Counted from the stretch's first letter, positions 8,526 through 17,739 are shown. The stretch is 64,000 bases of DNA from Sphingomonas echinoides ATCC 14820 (GCF_000241465.1 NZ_JH584235.1:892118-956117); one strand, 5' to 3'. Notes: generated by a model from the sequence alone, not told the origin. Numbers and translations: made by a program.

Positions 8526-10919
8526 TTAGAACCTGACCCGGAAGGACGCGGTCACGGTGCGCGGCGCACCGATGAAGTAGCGGCCCAGCGAACGCCCCGG
8601 CAACCCGGTTTCGGTCGCCGTCGCGGTCGCGCTGGTGACCGAGGCGATATAGCCGACGTCGAACACATTATCGACGTTAAGCTGGATCGAGGCATTCTTC
8701 AGCACGCCGATCTGCGGCAGGTCATAGCGGGCCATCGCGCCGACCAGCGTGTACCCCGGGATGCGGTCGATCGCGACTTCCTGGAAGGTGGTCGGCGCGA
8801 TGATGTCGCCCCCCACCCGGCTGCTGATATATTTGATATTGCCCTGCAGCCGCAGCCCCGCAACGGGCTTCAGCGTCAGTTCGCCATAGGCGCTGTTGCG
8901 CGGGATATCCCGGACATCGCTCCCCGCGATGATCCCGACCGAGGCAAGATTGAGCCGATCGCGCGATCCGATGGCGGCGTCATCGTATTTGGCTTGCTGA
9001 TAGGAATAGGTCGCATAGGCGTCGATCCAGGGGAAAGTCGCCAGCGCCGCGACCTCGACGCCGTTGCTGGTCTGCCCCAGGATGCTCGCGGCGCGCGTGG
9101 CCAGGTTTCCGCGCTGAATGTCGATCGGATCGGTGACGGTCGGATCGTTGGGCACGATTCCCACGCCGTTTTTCAGGTGGACATGAAACGCCTGCGCGGA
9201 CAGCGCCAGGTGCTTTGCGGTATAGCGCACGCCGCCATCGATGTTGCTCGACTGCAAGGGCTTTAAGTCGCCGGGCTGGATGATGGCGGTCGAGCCGAGG
9301 AAAGCATCCTCCGGGATGCCCGAGAAATTGCGGGCGAAACCGCCGAAAATTTCAAGGTGTGCAAGCGGCGTGAGGCTGAACGCGGCCTTTGGCTGAACTG
9401 GCGAATTCTGCGAAAAATCGAGCTTGGCCGAATATTCCAGCGGCGACTGCGCTTTGTATCGGATGTGGTACCACGTCACGCCAGCATCGAGGCGAAATAT
9501 GCCCGGTACAAGCTGGAAAGAATCCTGCCCGTAAAATTCGAGCGTCGTGATCGAGGTCGACCGATTGTAAAGCACATAGGACGGCAACCCGCCCTTCCAC
9601 GCGAGCTCCGTGGTAGAGGGAAGGATCGGATAGAAGTCGCGTTCCTCGGACGACGTGCCGCCATCGAACCAGCCGCCGATGCGGACGGTATTGCGCGGCA
9701 CCAGATCCGCGATCGTAAGCTCCGCTGTGCTGCCATAGCGCTCGCGCTTGCGCGGCGTGACGCGCATGTCGGCCGGGCCACCAACCACGTTCGGATTGGA
9801 CGTGGTTGCCAGCGCCGGGCGCACAGCGCCGCCGGTCGCGGTATAGCCGAGCACCGCATACGGGTCCGCGCCAGCAAGCTGACGGTGACGGTTCTGATAG
9901 CTTAGCGAATAGCCGTCGAGCGTCTGGTAATAAGGGTTGATGGCGAGGGTCACATGGTCGGCAAGGACAAACTTGCCGTTGAGATAGGCAAGGAAATCGC
10001 GACGCGCGCCGCCGAAGGTGCCGCCATAGTTCAAATCCTGGTTGGGAATGCCGGTCAGCGTATCGTTGAGGAAATCGCTCTTCGGATTGGCCCTGAACTG
10101 CGCCAGCGTGACAATGTTGAAGTCATTGTCGAACTGGCTGTTGTACGACACCCGAGCCTTCAGGAACGATCCGTTGTCGAACGTCTTGACCGCCTTGAAC
10201 TCGCCATGGTCGCGATTGGAATGCCGTGCGTTCGGCCCCGCCCACACAGCATTCCGCTGGTGCGAGAAGCTGCCATACATGGCGACACCGCCCGGAAGAG
10301 TGCCGGTGTCGATCCGTAGCGAGGCACGATTATAGTCGAAACTGCCGACGCCCCCTTCCGCCGTGACTGCGAAATCACGGGCCGGCTCCTCGGTGCGGAA
10401 ATCGATGAAGCCGCCGAGCGCGAAACGCGATGGCGCGCCGATATCGCCCGCACTCTGCGACACGACGATAGTGCTGATGTTGCTCGAATCGATGAAGCGC
10501 TGCGGCGGGGACCCGCCATTGAAGCGCGCATCGCCGGTCGGAATACCGTCCAGCGTCAGGCCGATCTGCTCCTTGTTCAGGCCGCGCAAAAACAGCTCGA
10601 ACGAGAAGGAGCCGCCGCGTGCGTCACCGGTCGAAACCTTGACGCCCGGTACTTTGGCCAGGCTCTGGGTGATATCTGCCCCGAGCGGGCGGTCGGCAAT
10701 GTCGGTGCGGTCCAGCTCGAACGTCGCGCGTGCCTTGCCCGCACCGAGCTTCTGCCCGGTCACGACGATGTCGCCTCCCTCTGCCGCAGCGACCTCGGCC
10801 GGTGACGTGTCCGATGTTTCCGCGCGCTGCGCATGCGCCTGTTGCGCGCACAGGATGGCAATGAGCGCGCCGCTGGCCACCCGAGCCCCCAAGGCTCCGG
10901 ATAATTTCGTGAAAGCCAT
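8526..10919 (-). CDS. TonB-dependent receptor
   Basis: Outer-membrane TonB-dependent transporter, 797 residues. ATG at 10919 follows an AGGGGG Shine-Dalgarno and opens a signal peptide ending QQAHAQRA. The TonB-box/plug region begins GGDIVVTGQKLGAGKA. Plug hallmarks include SLAKVPGVKVS, FLRGLNKEQIGLTLDGIPTGD and ALGGFIDFRTEEP. The barrel ends ASFRVRF with the terminal Phe needed for outer-membrane insertion. A 14-bp palindrome at 10979-10992 is about 60 bp upstream of the start. The gene precedes the LacI regulator on the same strand, across 281 bp. The substrate is unknown; a carbohydrate is plausible from the LacI-type operator. Confidence 0.93.
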   Translation of the reverse strand: MAFTKLSGALGARVASGALIAILCAQQAHAQRAETSDTSPAEVAAAEGGDIVVTGQKLGAGKARATFELDRTDIADRPLGADITQSLAKVPGVKVSTGDARGGSFSFELFLRGLNKEQIGLTLDGIPTGDARFNGGSPPQRFIDSSNISTIVVSQSAGDIGAPSRFALGGFIDFRTEEPARDFAVTAEGGVGSFDYNRASLRIDTGTLPGGVAMYGSFSHQRNAVWAGPNARHSNRDHGEFKAVKTFDNGSFLKARVSYNSQFDNDFNIVTLAQFRANPKSDFLNDTLTGIPNQDLNYGGTFGGARRDFLAYLNGKFVLADHVTLAINPYYQTLDGYSLSYQNRHRQLAGADPYAVLGYTATGGAVRPALATTSNPNVVGGPADMRVTPRKRERYGSTAELTIADLVPRNTVRIGGWFDGGTSSEERDFYPILPSTTELAWKGGLPSYVLYNRSTSITTLEFYGQDSFQLVPGIFRLDAGVTWYHIRYKAQSPLEYSAKLDFSQNSPVQPKAAFSLTPLAHLEIFGGFARNFSGIPEDAFLGSTAIIQPGDLKPLQSSNIDGGVRYTAKHLALSAQAFHVHLKNGVGIVPNDPTVTDPIDIQRGNLATRAASILGQTSNGVEVAALATFPWIDAYATYSYQQAKYDDAAIGSRDRLNLASVGIIAGSDVRDIPRNSAYGELTLKPVAGLRLQGNIKYISSRVGGDIIAPTTFQEVAIDRIPGYTLVGAMARYDLPQIGVLKNASIQLNVDNVFDVGYIASVTSATATATETGLPGRSLGRYFIGAPRTVTASFRVRF

Positions 10920-10978
10920 GTTTGTCCCCCTTTTTTCCGATTCGGTACTGCGCTGTCGCACCGCAGTATGACGCCATT

Positions 10979-10992
10979 GTGAAACGTTTCAC
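10979..10992. promoter_or_regulatory. LacI-type palindromic operator upstream of the TonB receptor
   Basis: GTGAAACGTTTCAC is a perfect 14-bp palindrome with a central CG. It keeps the AACGTT core of the 7133 site, but the flanking half-site differs (GAAAC versus TGAAC). It may therefore respond to a different LacI-family protein, or more weakly to the one at 7192. Confidence 0.6.
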
Positions 10993-11299
10993 TTTTTAGG
11001 GGTCTTTTGTCCGAGTCAGGGCTCATGGGGCGATTTTAGGATTCACCCGCACACGGAAGTCCTGACGGTCGCTTCGCGACTGGCGTGCCGCTGTGCCGCG
11101 CCAATCCCCCCTGCCGCCCACACGCTGATGGCAGGCCAGAAGCTATTCTTGGCCGCGCTAAGGGTTTGGCCACATTGTAATCCCGGTCAGTACAGAGGAA
11201 TTTCAGTGCAATGCCGCTTCGGGGGCCGCACGGACATTTTATCTGCATGAAGCATCACGTCGTTCGATCGTTCACCCCTGTCGCAGCCGGACGTTTTCC

Positions 11300-11338
11300 C
11301 AAAATCCAGCGTTGGATTTTGCTGCCGCCCTAAGGGCG
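11300..11338. repeat. Tandem inverted repeats in a 496-bp gap before a TonB receptor
   Basis: CAAAATCCA (11300-11308) pairs perfectly with TGGATTTTG (11313-11321) around a 4-nt loop. Immediately after, CGCCCT (11326-11331) pairs with AGGGCG (11333-11338). They lie about 80-115 bp upstream of the receptor start at 11416. The remaining part of 10993-11415 holds no convincing gene. The arrangement could be an operator, an mRNA leader structure or a dispersed repeat. Confidence 0.5.
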
Positions 11339-11415
11339 CGCCCGCGCCTGCTGCGCCAGGCCTCGGCTGTTCCGGCCACCAACGACAAAACGTGATTTCG
11401 CAAAGGGACCTTACC

Positions 11416-13893
11416 ATGACCAACCTCCGCCCGACCCTCGCCGTCGCTGTCTCCGCGCTGGCGCTGAGCTACGCTGCCGCCGCCAGCGCGCAAAGCGTTC
11501 CCGCCAATGCGCCCGAAGCGACCGCCCCGGAGGCGGCCGCGAACCAGGACATCGTCGTCACCGGCACGCGCACCACCGGCCGGTCGCGGTTGAACAGCAT
11601 CGCGCCGATCGACGTGCTGAGCGCCGCCAACCTGCAGCATCAGGGCACCACCGAACTCGCCGCCTCGCTCGCCGCGATCGTTCCGTCGATCGATTTCCCG
11701 CGCTCGTCTGCGGTGGATGGCACCGATTCGATCCGCCCGGCTACGCTGCGCGGCCTGTCGCCGGACCAGACGCTGGTGCTCATCAACGGCGTGCGGGCGC
11801 ACACTTCGGCGCTGCTCAACACCAACGGTTCGGTCGGGCGCGGCTCGGCTTCGGTCGATTTGAACACGATTCCCTCGGTGGCGCTCGACCGGATCGAAGT
11901 GCTGCGCGACGGGGCGGCCGCGCAATATGGGTCAGACGCGATCGCGGGCGTCGTCAATTTGCGGCTGCGCGAAGCGCGCACGGGCGGCGGGGCATCGGTC
12001 ACCTACGGCCAATACATCACCGACGTAACCACCGCGCGCGGTGCCCGCAGCGAGCATGACGGCAAGACCGTGACCGCATCGGGATGGCAGGGCATCGGCC
12101 TCGGCGAGGACGGTTTCCTCACCATTTCCGGCGAATATCTCAACCGCGGCGCGACCAGCCGGGGCGACTTCGATCCGCGCAAGACGCCGCTGACGGTACG
12201 CTCGCGCTTCGGGGATCCTGCGGTCGAGCAATATACCGGCTATGTGAATGCCGCGGCCCCGCTCGGCGACACGGGCTGGACGCTGTATGGCTTTGGTGGC
12301 TACCAGCATCGCAACAGCACCAGCGCGGCAACCCCGCGCATCAACGGCGGTACCGACAACAACGCCAATGCCGCCGCACTGGCGACTCTCTATCCCGATG
12401 GCTTCACCCCGCTGATCGCGGTCGAATCGAACGATCTGACCGAGACGGCCGGCATTCGCGGGGAATTGTCGGGCTGGAAGGTCGATTTCAACGTGTCGTA
12501 CGGCCGCAACCAGCTCAACTTCAACACGCGCAATTCGGGCAACGCCACTTATGGTGCCAATTCGCAGAAGAATTTTTACGACGGCAAGCTGACCTATGAC
12601 CAGCTGGTCGGCGGGATCGACGTCTCGCGCGAGCAGCCGCTCGGCGAAGGCACGATCAACATTGCCTGGGGCGTGGAATATCGCCGCGAGAGCTTCCAGA
12701 TCGGCGCTGGCGAGCCGACATCGTACAATCGTGCGCCCGGTGCGGCGTCCGCGCTCGGCGGCGGTGCGCAGGGCTTTCCCGGCTTCCAGCCCTCCAACGT
12801 GATCGACAAGCACCGCGACAACGTGTCGGGTTATCTCGACCTCGAAGCCAAGCCGACCGACAAATTGACGCTCGGCGCGGCGGTGCGCGGGGAGAGCTAT
12901 TCGGACTTTGGCGAAACCGCGACCGGCAAGCTCAGCGCGCGCTATGACTTCGCGCCCTGGTTCGCCATTCGCGGCACCGCCTCGACCGGATTCCGCGCGC
13001 CGTCGCTGCAGCAACAATATTTCACCTCGACCGCCTCGGTGCTGGGCACCGGTGGCGCGGTGGTGGAAACCGGCCTGTTCCCCTCGACCAGCGCGGTCGG
13101 CGTCGCACTTGGCGGACAACCGCTGCGCGCCGAAAAATCGCGCAACCTGTCGGCAGGGTTCGTCCTGCGCTCGGGCGGGTTCGATCTCTCGGTCGACGCC
13201 TATCAGATCAAGCAGCGCGACCAGATTGCGCTGTCGGAAAATCTGAGCGGCACGGTCGTTGCGGCCTTGCTTGCGCCGTTTAACGTCTCGGCCGGGCGCT
13301 TCCTGCTCAACGGCATCCGCTCGACCACCAAGGGCATCGACATCGTCGCGCATTATCGCAAGGCGACTCCTGCGGCGGGCACCTTCGATCTGACCGCCGC
13401 CGCCAATTTCAACGACATCAAGGTGACCAGCTTCCCGGGCAATGCCACGATCACCGCGCTCGTCAACGGCGTCTCGACCAGTTCGACGCAGGCGCTGTTC
13501 ACACGCCAGCGCATCATCTCGTTCGAACAGGGCACGCCGCGCGAAAAGGTGGTCGGCACGGTCGATTGGTCGCTCGACAAGATCGGCGTGACCGGGCGCG
13601 CATCGTATTATGGCGACGTGACCCAGCCGAGCAGCGGCAACGGATTGGCGGCGAATGACATTCACAGCGGGCGGCACACGATCTTCGATCTCGAGGCGCG
13701 CTATCAACTGGTGAAGAACGTCAACGTCGCGGTCGGCGCGAACAACCTGCTCGACACCTATCCCGATTATGTGAAACTCACCTCATCGGTCGGGACCACG
13801 CTCAACAGCACCGGGCTGGTGGCATTCCCATATTACTCGCCGTTCGGCTTCAACGGCCGCTATGTCTATGCGCGGATCGGCTTGAGCTGGTAA
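11416..13893 (+). CDS. TonB-dependent receptor
   Basis: Outer-membrane transporter, 825 residues. ATG at 11416 follows AAAGGGAC at good spacing and opens a signal peptide (MTNLRPTLAVAVSALALSYA, cut near ASAQ). The TonB box/plug starts NQDIVVTGTRTTGRSR. Plug motifs include ATLRGLSPDQTLVLINGVR, IEVLRDGAAAQYGSDAIAG and VVNLRLREA. The barrel ends in YARIGLSW with a terminal aromatic. It stands alone in orientation, convergent with the small gene at 13950 across a GC-rich hairpin. The substrate cannot be assigned; receptors with this plug architecture are common in sphingomonads. Confidence 0.93.
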   Translation: MTNLRPTLAVAVSALALSYAAAASAQSVPANAPEATAPEAAANQDIVVTGTRTTGRSRLNSIAPIDVLSAANLQHQGTTELAASLAAIVPSIDFPRSSAVDGTDSIRPATLRGLSPDQTLVLINGVRAHTSALLNTNGSVGRGSASVDLNTIPSVALDRIEVLRDGAAAQYGSDAIAGVVNLRLREARTGGGASVTYGQYITDVTTARGARSEHDGKTVTASGWQGIGLGEDGFLTISGEYLNRGATSRGDFDPRKTPLTVRSRFGDPAVEQYTGYVNAAAPLGDTGWTLYGFGGYQHRNSTSAATPRINGGTDNNANAAALATLYPDGFTPLIAVESNDLTETAGIRGELSGWKVDFNVSYGRNQLNFNTRNSGNATYGANSQKNFYDGKLTYDQLVGGIDVSREQPLGEGTINIAWGVEYRRESFQIGAGEPTSYNRAPGAASALGGGAQGFPGFQPSNVIDKHRDNVSGYLDLEAKPTDKLTLGAAVRGESYSDFGETATGKLSARYDFAPWFAIRGTASTGFRAPSLQQQYFTSTASVLGTGGAVVETGLFPSTSAVGVALGGQPLRAEKSRNLSAGFVLRSGGFDLSVDAYQIKQRDQIALSENLSGTVVAALLAPFNVSAGRFLLNGIRSTTKGIDIVAHYRKATPAAGTFDLTAAANFNDIKVTSFPGNATITALVNGVSTSSTQALFTRQRIISFEQGTPREKVVGTVDWSLDKIGVTGRASYYGDVTQPSSGNGLAANDIHSGRHTIFDLEARYQLVKNVNVAVGANNLLDTYPDYVKLTSSVGTTLNSTGLVAFPYYSPFGFNGRYVYARIGLSW

Positions 13894-13901
13894 CGCGTGC
13901 G

Positions 13902-13930
13902 GGGCCGGGGGGCGGCGCGTCCCCCGGTCC
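13902..13930. terminator. GC-rich hairpin between convergent genes
   Basis: A 10-bp stem (13902-13911 with 13921-13930, one G-U pair) closes a 9-nt loop directly after the receptor stop codon. No T-tract follows. It is a candidate bidirectional terminator. Confidence 0.4.
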
Positions 13931-13949
13931 CGGTCCAGCCCCCTCCCCG

Positions 13950-14147
13950 TCAGCCGTCGCTGATGTCGAGGAACGCCACCACATCATTATCGGTCGCCAG
14001 CCACAGACCGGCCTGCACCTCCTCGGGCTGTTGGCTGGCGAGCAGCATCGCCTCGGATAGCGGGCCGTAGAACAAGGTCTGCGCAACCGCGTCGTTTTCG
14101 TCGAGATAATAGAGCCGCACGGTGGCGGTGGAGGACGTGGTGCGCAT
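13950..14147 (-). CDS. Small hypothetical protein (65 aa)
   Basis: A 65-residue soluble, acidic protein (MRTTSSTATVRLYYLDEND ... ATDNDVVAFLDISDG). It has no membrane segment, signal or cysteine. The composition is protein-like and it lies 37 bp after ohrR on the same strand, so it may be co-transcribed. I do not recognise a named family; the function is unknown. Confidence 0.6.
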   Translation of the reverse strand: MRTTSSTATVRLYYLDENDAVAQTLFYGPLSEAMLLASQQPEEVQAGLWLATDNDVVAFLDISDG

Positions 14148-14184
14148 TGCGCTGTCCTGCGACGGCGCGGCGCGGTACGCAATA

Positions 14185-14646
14185 TCAACTGGGCGAGACG
14201 GTCGCCTCAGCCGACGCGAGCACCGCGACCAGATGCTGTACGCTCGCGCGCAATTCGATCAGTTCCTCGGGCGACAAAGAAAGGCCGCTCGCCAGGGTTT
14301 GCGGCACGTCGCGCGCTTGCTGGCGCAGCGCCATGCCTTGCTCGGTCAGGGCAATCAGAACCCGCCGTTCATCGGCCGCGTCGCGCTGCCGGGTCACCAG
14401 CCCCGCCCCCTCCATCCGCTTGAGCAAGGGGGTCAACGTCCCGCTGTCGAGATGCAGCCGCTCGCCCAGCGCGCCGACGCTTTGCGGAGCCTGCTCCCAC
14501 AAGACCAGCATCACCAGATATTGCGGATAGGTCAGCCCGAGCTTGGCCAGCACCGGACGATAGAGTCGGCTGAACAGGTTGGAGGCGGCATAGAGCGGGA
14601 AGCACACCTGCAGGTCTAACCGCAGGAAATCATCGTCTTCGCCCAT
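14185..14646 (-). CDS. ohrR: OhrR, MarR-family organic hydroperoxide sensor/repressor
   Basis: Winged-helix repressor, 153 residues from the ATG at 14646, which has GGAGGCGGAGG upstream. A GTG at 14667 overlaps the ohr stop and is the alternative start. The redox cysteine sits at residue 15 in DLQVCFPLYAASNLF, the same position as the peroxide-sensing Cys of Bacillus OhrR. The DNA-binding region is QSVGALGERLHLDSGTLTPLL, with the wing near TRQRDAADERR. Oxidation of that Cys by organic peroxides should release DNA. It is encoded directly after ohr. The palindrome at 15127-15144 is its likely operator, giving feedback control. Confidence 0.94.
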   Translation of the reverse strand: MGEDDDFLRLDLQVCFPLYAASNLFSRLYRPVLAKLGLTYPQYLVMLVLWEQAPQSVGALGERLHLDSGTLTPLLKRMEGAGLVTRQRDAADERRVLIALTEQGMALRQQARDVPQTLASGLSLSPEELIELRASVQHLVAVLASAEATVSPS

Positions 14647-14663
14647 TGCCGCCTCCGCCTCCG

Positions 14664-15089
14664 TCACTTGGTGGTGACGGTGATCTTGACGTCGATATTC
14701 CCCTTTACCGCGTTCGAATAGGGGCAGACGGCGTGGGCCGCCGCGACGATCGCCTCGGCACTGGCCTGGTCGAGCCCGGTGATCGTCACATCGAGCGCGA
14801 CCGACAGTACGAACCCGCCCGATGCGTTGGGCGACAAGCCGACCTCGGCAATCACGACGATGTCGTCATCCTTGACCTTTTCGGCCTTGCCCCGCGTCAC
14901 GTGGATCACGGCATTTTCGAAACAGGCGGCATAGCCTGCCGCAAACAATTGCTCCGGGTTGGTCGCGCCACCCTTGCCACCGAGCGAGGTCGGGAGGGCG
15001 AGCTGCAGGTCAAGCAGGCCGTCTTCGCTGCGGATGGTGCCACTCCGGCCGCCAATGGCGGTTACCTTCGTGCTGTAAAGCGTGCTCAT
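14664..15089 (-). CDS. ohr: Organic hydroperoxide resistance protein Ohr
   Basis: Cys-based thiol peroxidase of the Ohr/OsmC fold, 141 residues, which reduces lipid and organic hydroperoxides in the cytoplasm with lipoyl-protein electrons. The two catalytic cysteines are present: C56 in AAGYAACFENA and C122 in HAVCPYSNAVKGN. TNPEQLFAAGYAAC is characteristic of the family. The ATG at 15089 has an AAAGAAAGG-like purine run on the coding side nearby. It starts 37 bp from the 18-bp palindrome at 15127-15144 and is followed by ohrR, a classical arrangement. Confidence 0.96.
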   Translation of the reverse strand: MSTLYSTKVTAIGGRSGTIRSEDGLLDLQLALPTSLGGKGGATNPEQLFAAGYAACFENAVIHVTRGKAEKVKDDDIVVIAEVGLSPNASGGFVLSVALDVTITGLDQASAEAIVAAAHAVCPYSNAVKGNIDVKITVTTK

Positions 15090-15126
15090 GGTCGTCTCCT
15101 CAAAGAAAGGGTTCGTGTGGGCTTTT

Positions 15127-15144
15127 TATATTGTGCACAATATA
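15127..15144. promoter_or_regulatory. OhrR operator, perfect 18-bp palindrome
   Basis: TATATTGTGCACAATATA lies between the divergent ohr and FrnE-like genes. The AT-rich MarR-type inverted repeat and the position just upstream of ohr fit OhrR binding. It may control both directions. Confidence 0.8.
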
Positions 15145-15232
15145 GTTGATAACAAGAGGTGTACCCGGTGTATTTTCGAAGGGCGCACCCCACATCGCTT
15201 CCTCACAACACTCCAGCTGCAGAGGGTGCCGC

Positions 15233-15877
15233 ATGTCCAAGCCGATGAAGATCGATTTCGTTTCCGACGTTTCCTGCCCGTGGTGCATCATCGGCCTGCG
15301 CGGGCTGGAGGAAGCCCTCGCGCGGACGGGCGATCTGATCGATGCCGACATCACTTTCAAGCCGTTCGAGCTCAACCCGCAAATGGGCAAAGCGGGCCAG
15401 AATATCGGCGAGCATATCGCTGAAAAATATGGCGCGACGCCCGAACAATCGGCCGCCAACCGCGCGATGATCCGGCAGCGTGCCGCCGATCTCGGTTTTA
15501 CGATGCAGATGAGCGACACGAGCCGGATCTATAACACGTTCGACGCGCATCGGCTGCTCCACTGGGCGGACCTTGAGGGCAAACAAGCCGCGTTGAAACG
15601 CGCGCTCTTCGAGGCCTATTTCACCGATCAGCAGGATCCGTCCGATCCGGCGGTGCTGGTCGCCGTGGCCGAGAAGGTTGGGCTGGATCCGGCGCGCGCG
15701 GCGGAAATCCTCGCAAGCGATCTGTATGCACAGGAGGTGCGCGCCGCCGAGCAGCTCTGGCTCTCGCGCGGGATCCATTCGGTCCCCGCGATCGCCATCA
15801 ACGATCAGTACCTTATTTCGGGCGGACAGCCTCCCGAAGCGTTCGAGCAGGCGTTGCGCGAGATCGCCGCCGCCTGA
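15233..15877 (+). CDS. DsbA-family (FrnE-like) thiol oxidoreductase
   Basis: Cytoplasmic thioredoxin-fold protein, 214 residues, with no signal peptide. The redox motif CPWC is at residues 15-18 (FVSDVSCPWCIIG). The cis-proline region HSVPAIAINDQYLISGGQPP is near the C-terminus, with the helical insertion typical of FrnE/2-hydroxychromene-isomerase-like DsbA proteins between them. ATG at 15233 follows GAGGG; an upstream in-frame start at 15146 would run through the OhrR promoter region. Divergence from ohr suggests a shared oxidative-stress role, for example in oxidised-thiol handling. Confidence 0.88.
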   Translation: MSKPMKIDFVSDVSCPWCIIGLRGLEEALARTGDLIDADITFKPFELNPQMGKAGQNIGEHIAEKYGATPEQSAANRAMIRQRAADLGFTMQMSDTSRIYNTFDAHRLLHWADLEGKQAALKRALFEAYFTDQQDPSDPAVLVAVAEKVGLDPARAAEILASDLYAQEVRAAEQLWLSRGIHSVPAIAINDQYLISGGQPPEAFEQALREIAAA

Positions 15878-16022
15878 ACGGGCGCCTCTCGTCGCCCTTT
15901 CGGCTTTGAAGGGAAAAACACGCGGCGGCTAATTGTCTGAGTTGTTCTTTGATGTATGGTCCGGCCAACACGCAAGTCGGTAGCGATGCCCGAGCATCGC
16001 CCGCCTGAGCCGGGAGAGTCGA

Positions 16023-17684
16023 GTGAAGCAGCGATCGTCCATGCGGTGCCGAGGGCCGATCGCTGCGCTGCTGCTGGCATGGGCCGGTGCCGCCAATGCC
16101 GACCCCGCGCGATTCCAAGATTTTAGCTATCAGGGGCGGTCAGAGGAGCGGGTCGCGCACCGGGCAGACGCCTATAGCAACCCGATCCTGTCGGGATACT
16201 ATCCCGATCCGTCCGTAACGCGCGTCGGCGACGAGTATTTTCTGGTCAACTCGTCCTTCTCGCACTTCCCGGGGCTGCCGATCTTCCGGTCGAAAGATCT
16301 GGTCAGCTGGACGCAGATCGGCAATGCGATCGATCGGCCCGAGCAAATCGATTTTACCGGGCGCACGGTTTCGCAAAGCGTGTTCGCGCCCGACATCTCC
16401 TACCACGATGGCATCTTCTACATCGTCAATACATGTGTGCAATGTGGCGGCAATTTCGTCATCACCGCGAAAAACCCCGCAGGTCCGTGGTCGAACCCGG
16501 TGTGGCTGCCCTTCGAAGGGATCGATCCGTCGATCTTCTGGGACGGTGACACGGCGTATATCGTCAACAACGGTGCCCCCGACGAAACGCCACGCTACGA
16601 AGGCCATCGCGCGATCTGGATGCAGGCGTTCGACTGGCGGACGCTGAAGCTCGTCGGGCCGCGAACGCAGATCGTCAATGGCGGGGTCGACCTGTCCAAA
16701 AAGCCCATTTGGATCGAAGGCCCGCACCTGCTGAAACGCGACGGCCGCTATTATCTGATCGCGGCCGAGGGCGGGACGAGCGACAACCATTCGGAGGTCG
16801 TGTTCCGCGCCGATTCCGTTGACGGTCCCTATGTGCCCTTTCCGGGCAATCCGATTCTCACCCAGCGCACGCTCGATCCCACCCGCGCCAATCCGGTAAC
16901 ATCGGCGGGCCATGCAAAGTTTGTCCAGACGCAGAATGGAGACTGGTGGGCGACCTTCCTCGCGACGCGTCCCTATAAAGACGGGCTCTACAATATCGGG
17001 CGCGAGACTTTTCTGCTCCCCGTCACCTGGCGCGACGGCTGGCCACAGATCTTGCCCGCCGGAACGGCGATCCCGTTCGTCGCGCAGCGCCCCAAGCTGC
17101 CCAAGCAACCGGCACCGGCGCTGCCGCTCAGCGGCGACTTTGGCTATGTAGAGACGTTCAAGGCGTCGCGCCTCGGCCCGCAATGGGTCGGCATACGCAC
17201 GCCCAAACATCCGGTCTATCGACTGGACCGCGGCGCGCTGGTCCTCGAGCGCGGTGCCGCGCTGGGCGATATTTCGGGCGCACCCGCCTTTATCGGGCGA
17301 CGGCAGCAGCATCCTATTGCAACCGTATCGACCACCCTGCGCTATTCCCCCGACACCGATGGCGAAGGGGCCGGGCTTGCAGCGGTGCAAAATGATCGCT
17401 CGTATCTGGTGTTCGGCATCACTCGCATCGCGGGCAAGGCGATGATCGCGCTCTACACGCGCGACAATGCGGATGCCGACACGCTCGTCGCCGCGGCGCC
17501 CATCGCGACAGCAGGGCCCGTGACGCTGACCATCCGCGCAAATGGCGGCACGATGGCGTTCGACTATCGCGTGGGGGGCAAGCAGCAAACGCTGAAGGCC
17601 GGGCTCGACGACAGCTTCCTCAGCACCAAGCGCGCCGGGGGCTTTGTGGGCACGATCATCGGGCCTTACGCTTGGAACCGCTGA
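16023..17684 (+). CDS. Glycoside hydrolase family 43 (beta-xylosidase/arabinofuranosidase type), exported
   Basis: 553 residues. The GTG at 16023 follows GGGAGAG at 7 bp and opens a signal peptide (to about AGAANA), so the enzyme is periplasmic or outer-membrane facing. The five-bladed propeller contains the GH43 acidic triad: NPILSGYYPDPSV (base Asp), FEGIDPSIFWD (modulating Asp) and KPIWIEGPHLLKRDGRYYL (acid Glu). A C-terminal beta-sandwich (from about residue 360, GYVETFKASRLGPQWVGIR) matches the xylosidase accessory domain. It is followed 78 bp later by a GH10 xylanase, so it probably trims xylo- or arabinoxylo-oligosaccharides. A small hairpin (CGATGC/GCATCG, 15984-15999) precedes the start. 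Confidence 0.9.
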   Translation: MKQRSSMRCRGPIAALLLAWAGAANADPARFQDFSYQGRSEERVAHRADAYSNPILSGYYPDPSVTRVGDEYFLVNSSFSHFPGLPIFRSKDLVSWTQIGNAIDRPEQIDFTGRTVSQSVFAPDISYHDGIFYIVNTCVQCGGNFVITAKNPAGPWSNPVWLPFEGIDPSIFWDGDTAYIVNNGAPDETPRYEGHRAIWMQAFDWRTLKLVGPRTQIVNGGVDLSKKPIWIEGPHLLKRDGRYYLIAAEGGTSDNHSEVVFRADSVDGPYVPFPGNPILTQRTLDPTRANPVTSAGHAKFVQTQNGDWWATFLATRPYKDGLYNIGRETFLLPVTWRDGWPQILPAGTAIPFVAQRPKLPKQPAPALPLSGDFGYVETFKASRLGPQWVGIRTPKHPVYRLDRGALVLERGAALGDISGAPAFIGRRQQHPIATVSTTLRYSPDTDGEGAGLAAVQNDRSYLVFGITRIAGKAMIALYTRDNADADTLVAAAPIATAGPVTLTIRANGGTMAFDYRVGGKQQTLKAGLDDSFLSTKRAGGFVGTIIGPYAWNR

Positions 17685-17739
17685 TCATGTGGCGGGAAAT
17701 ACGTCGCGCTGCGTGCCACGAAACTTCAGGAGACGGGCA

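Noticed and set aside
11036..11248. Minus-strand 70-codon frame in the gap before a receptor
   Set aside because: No ribosome site, no motif, Arg/Pro-rich composition; treated as non-coding.
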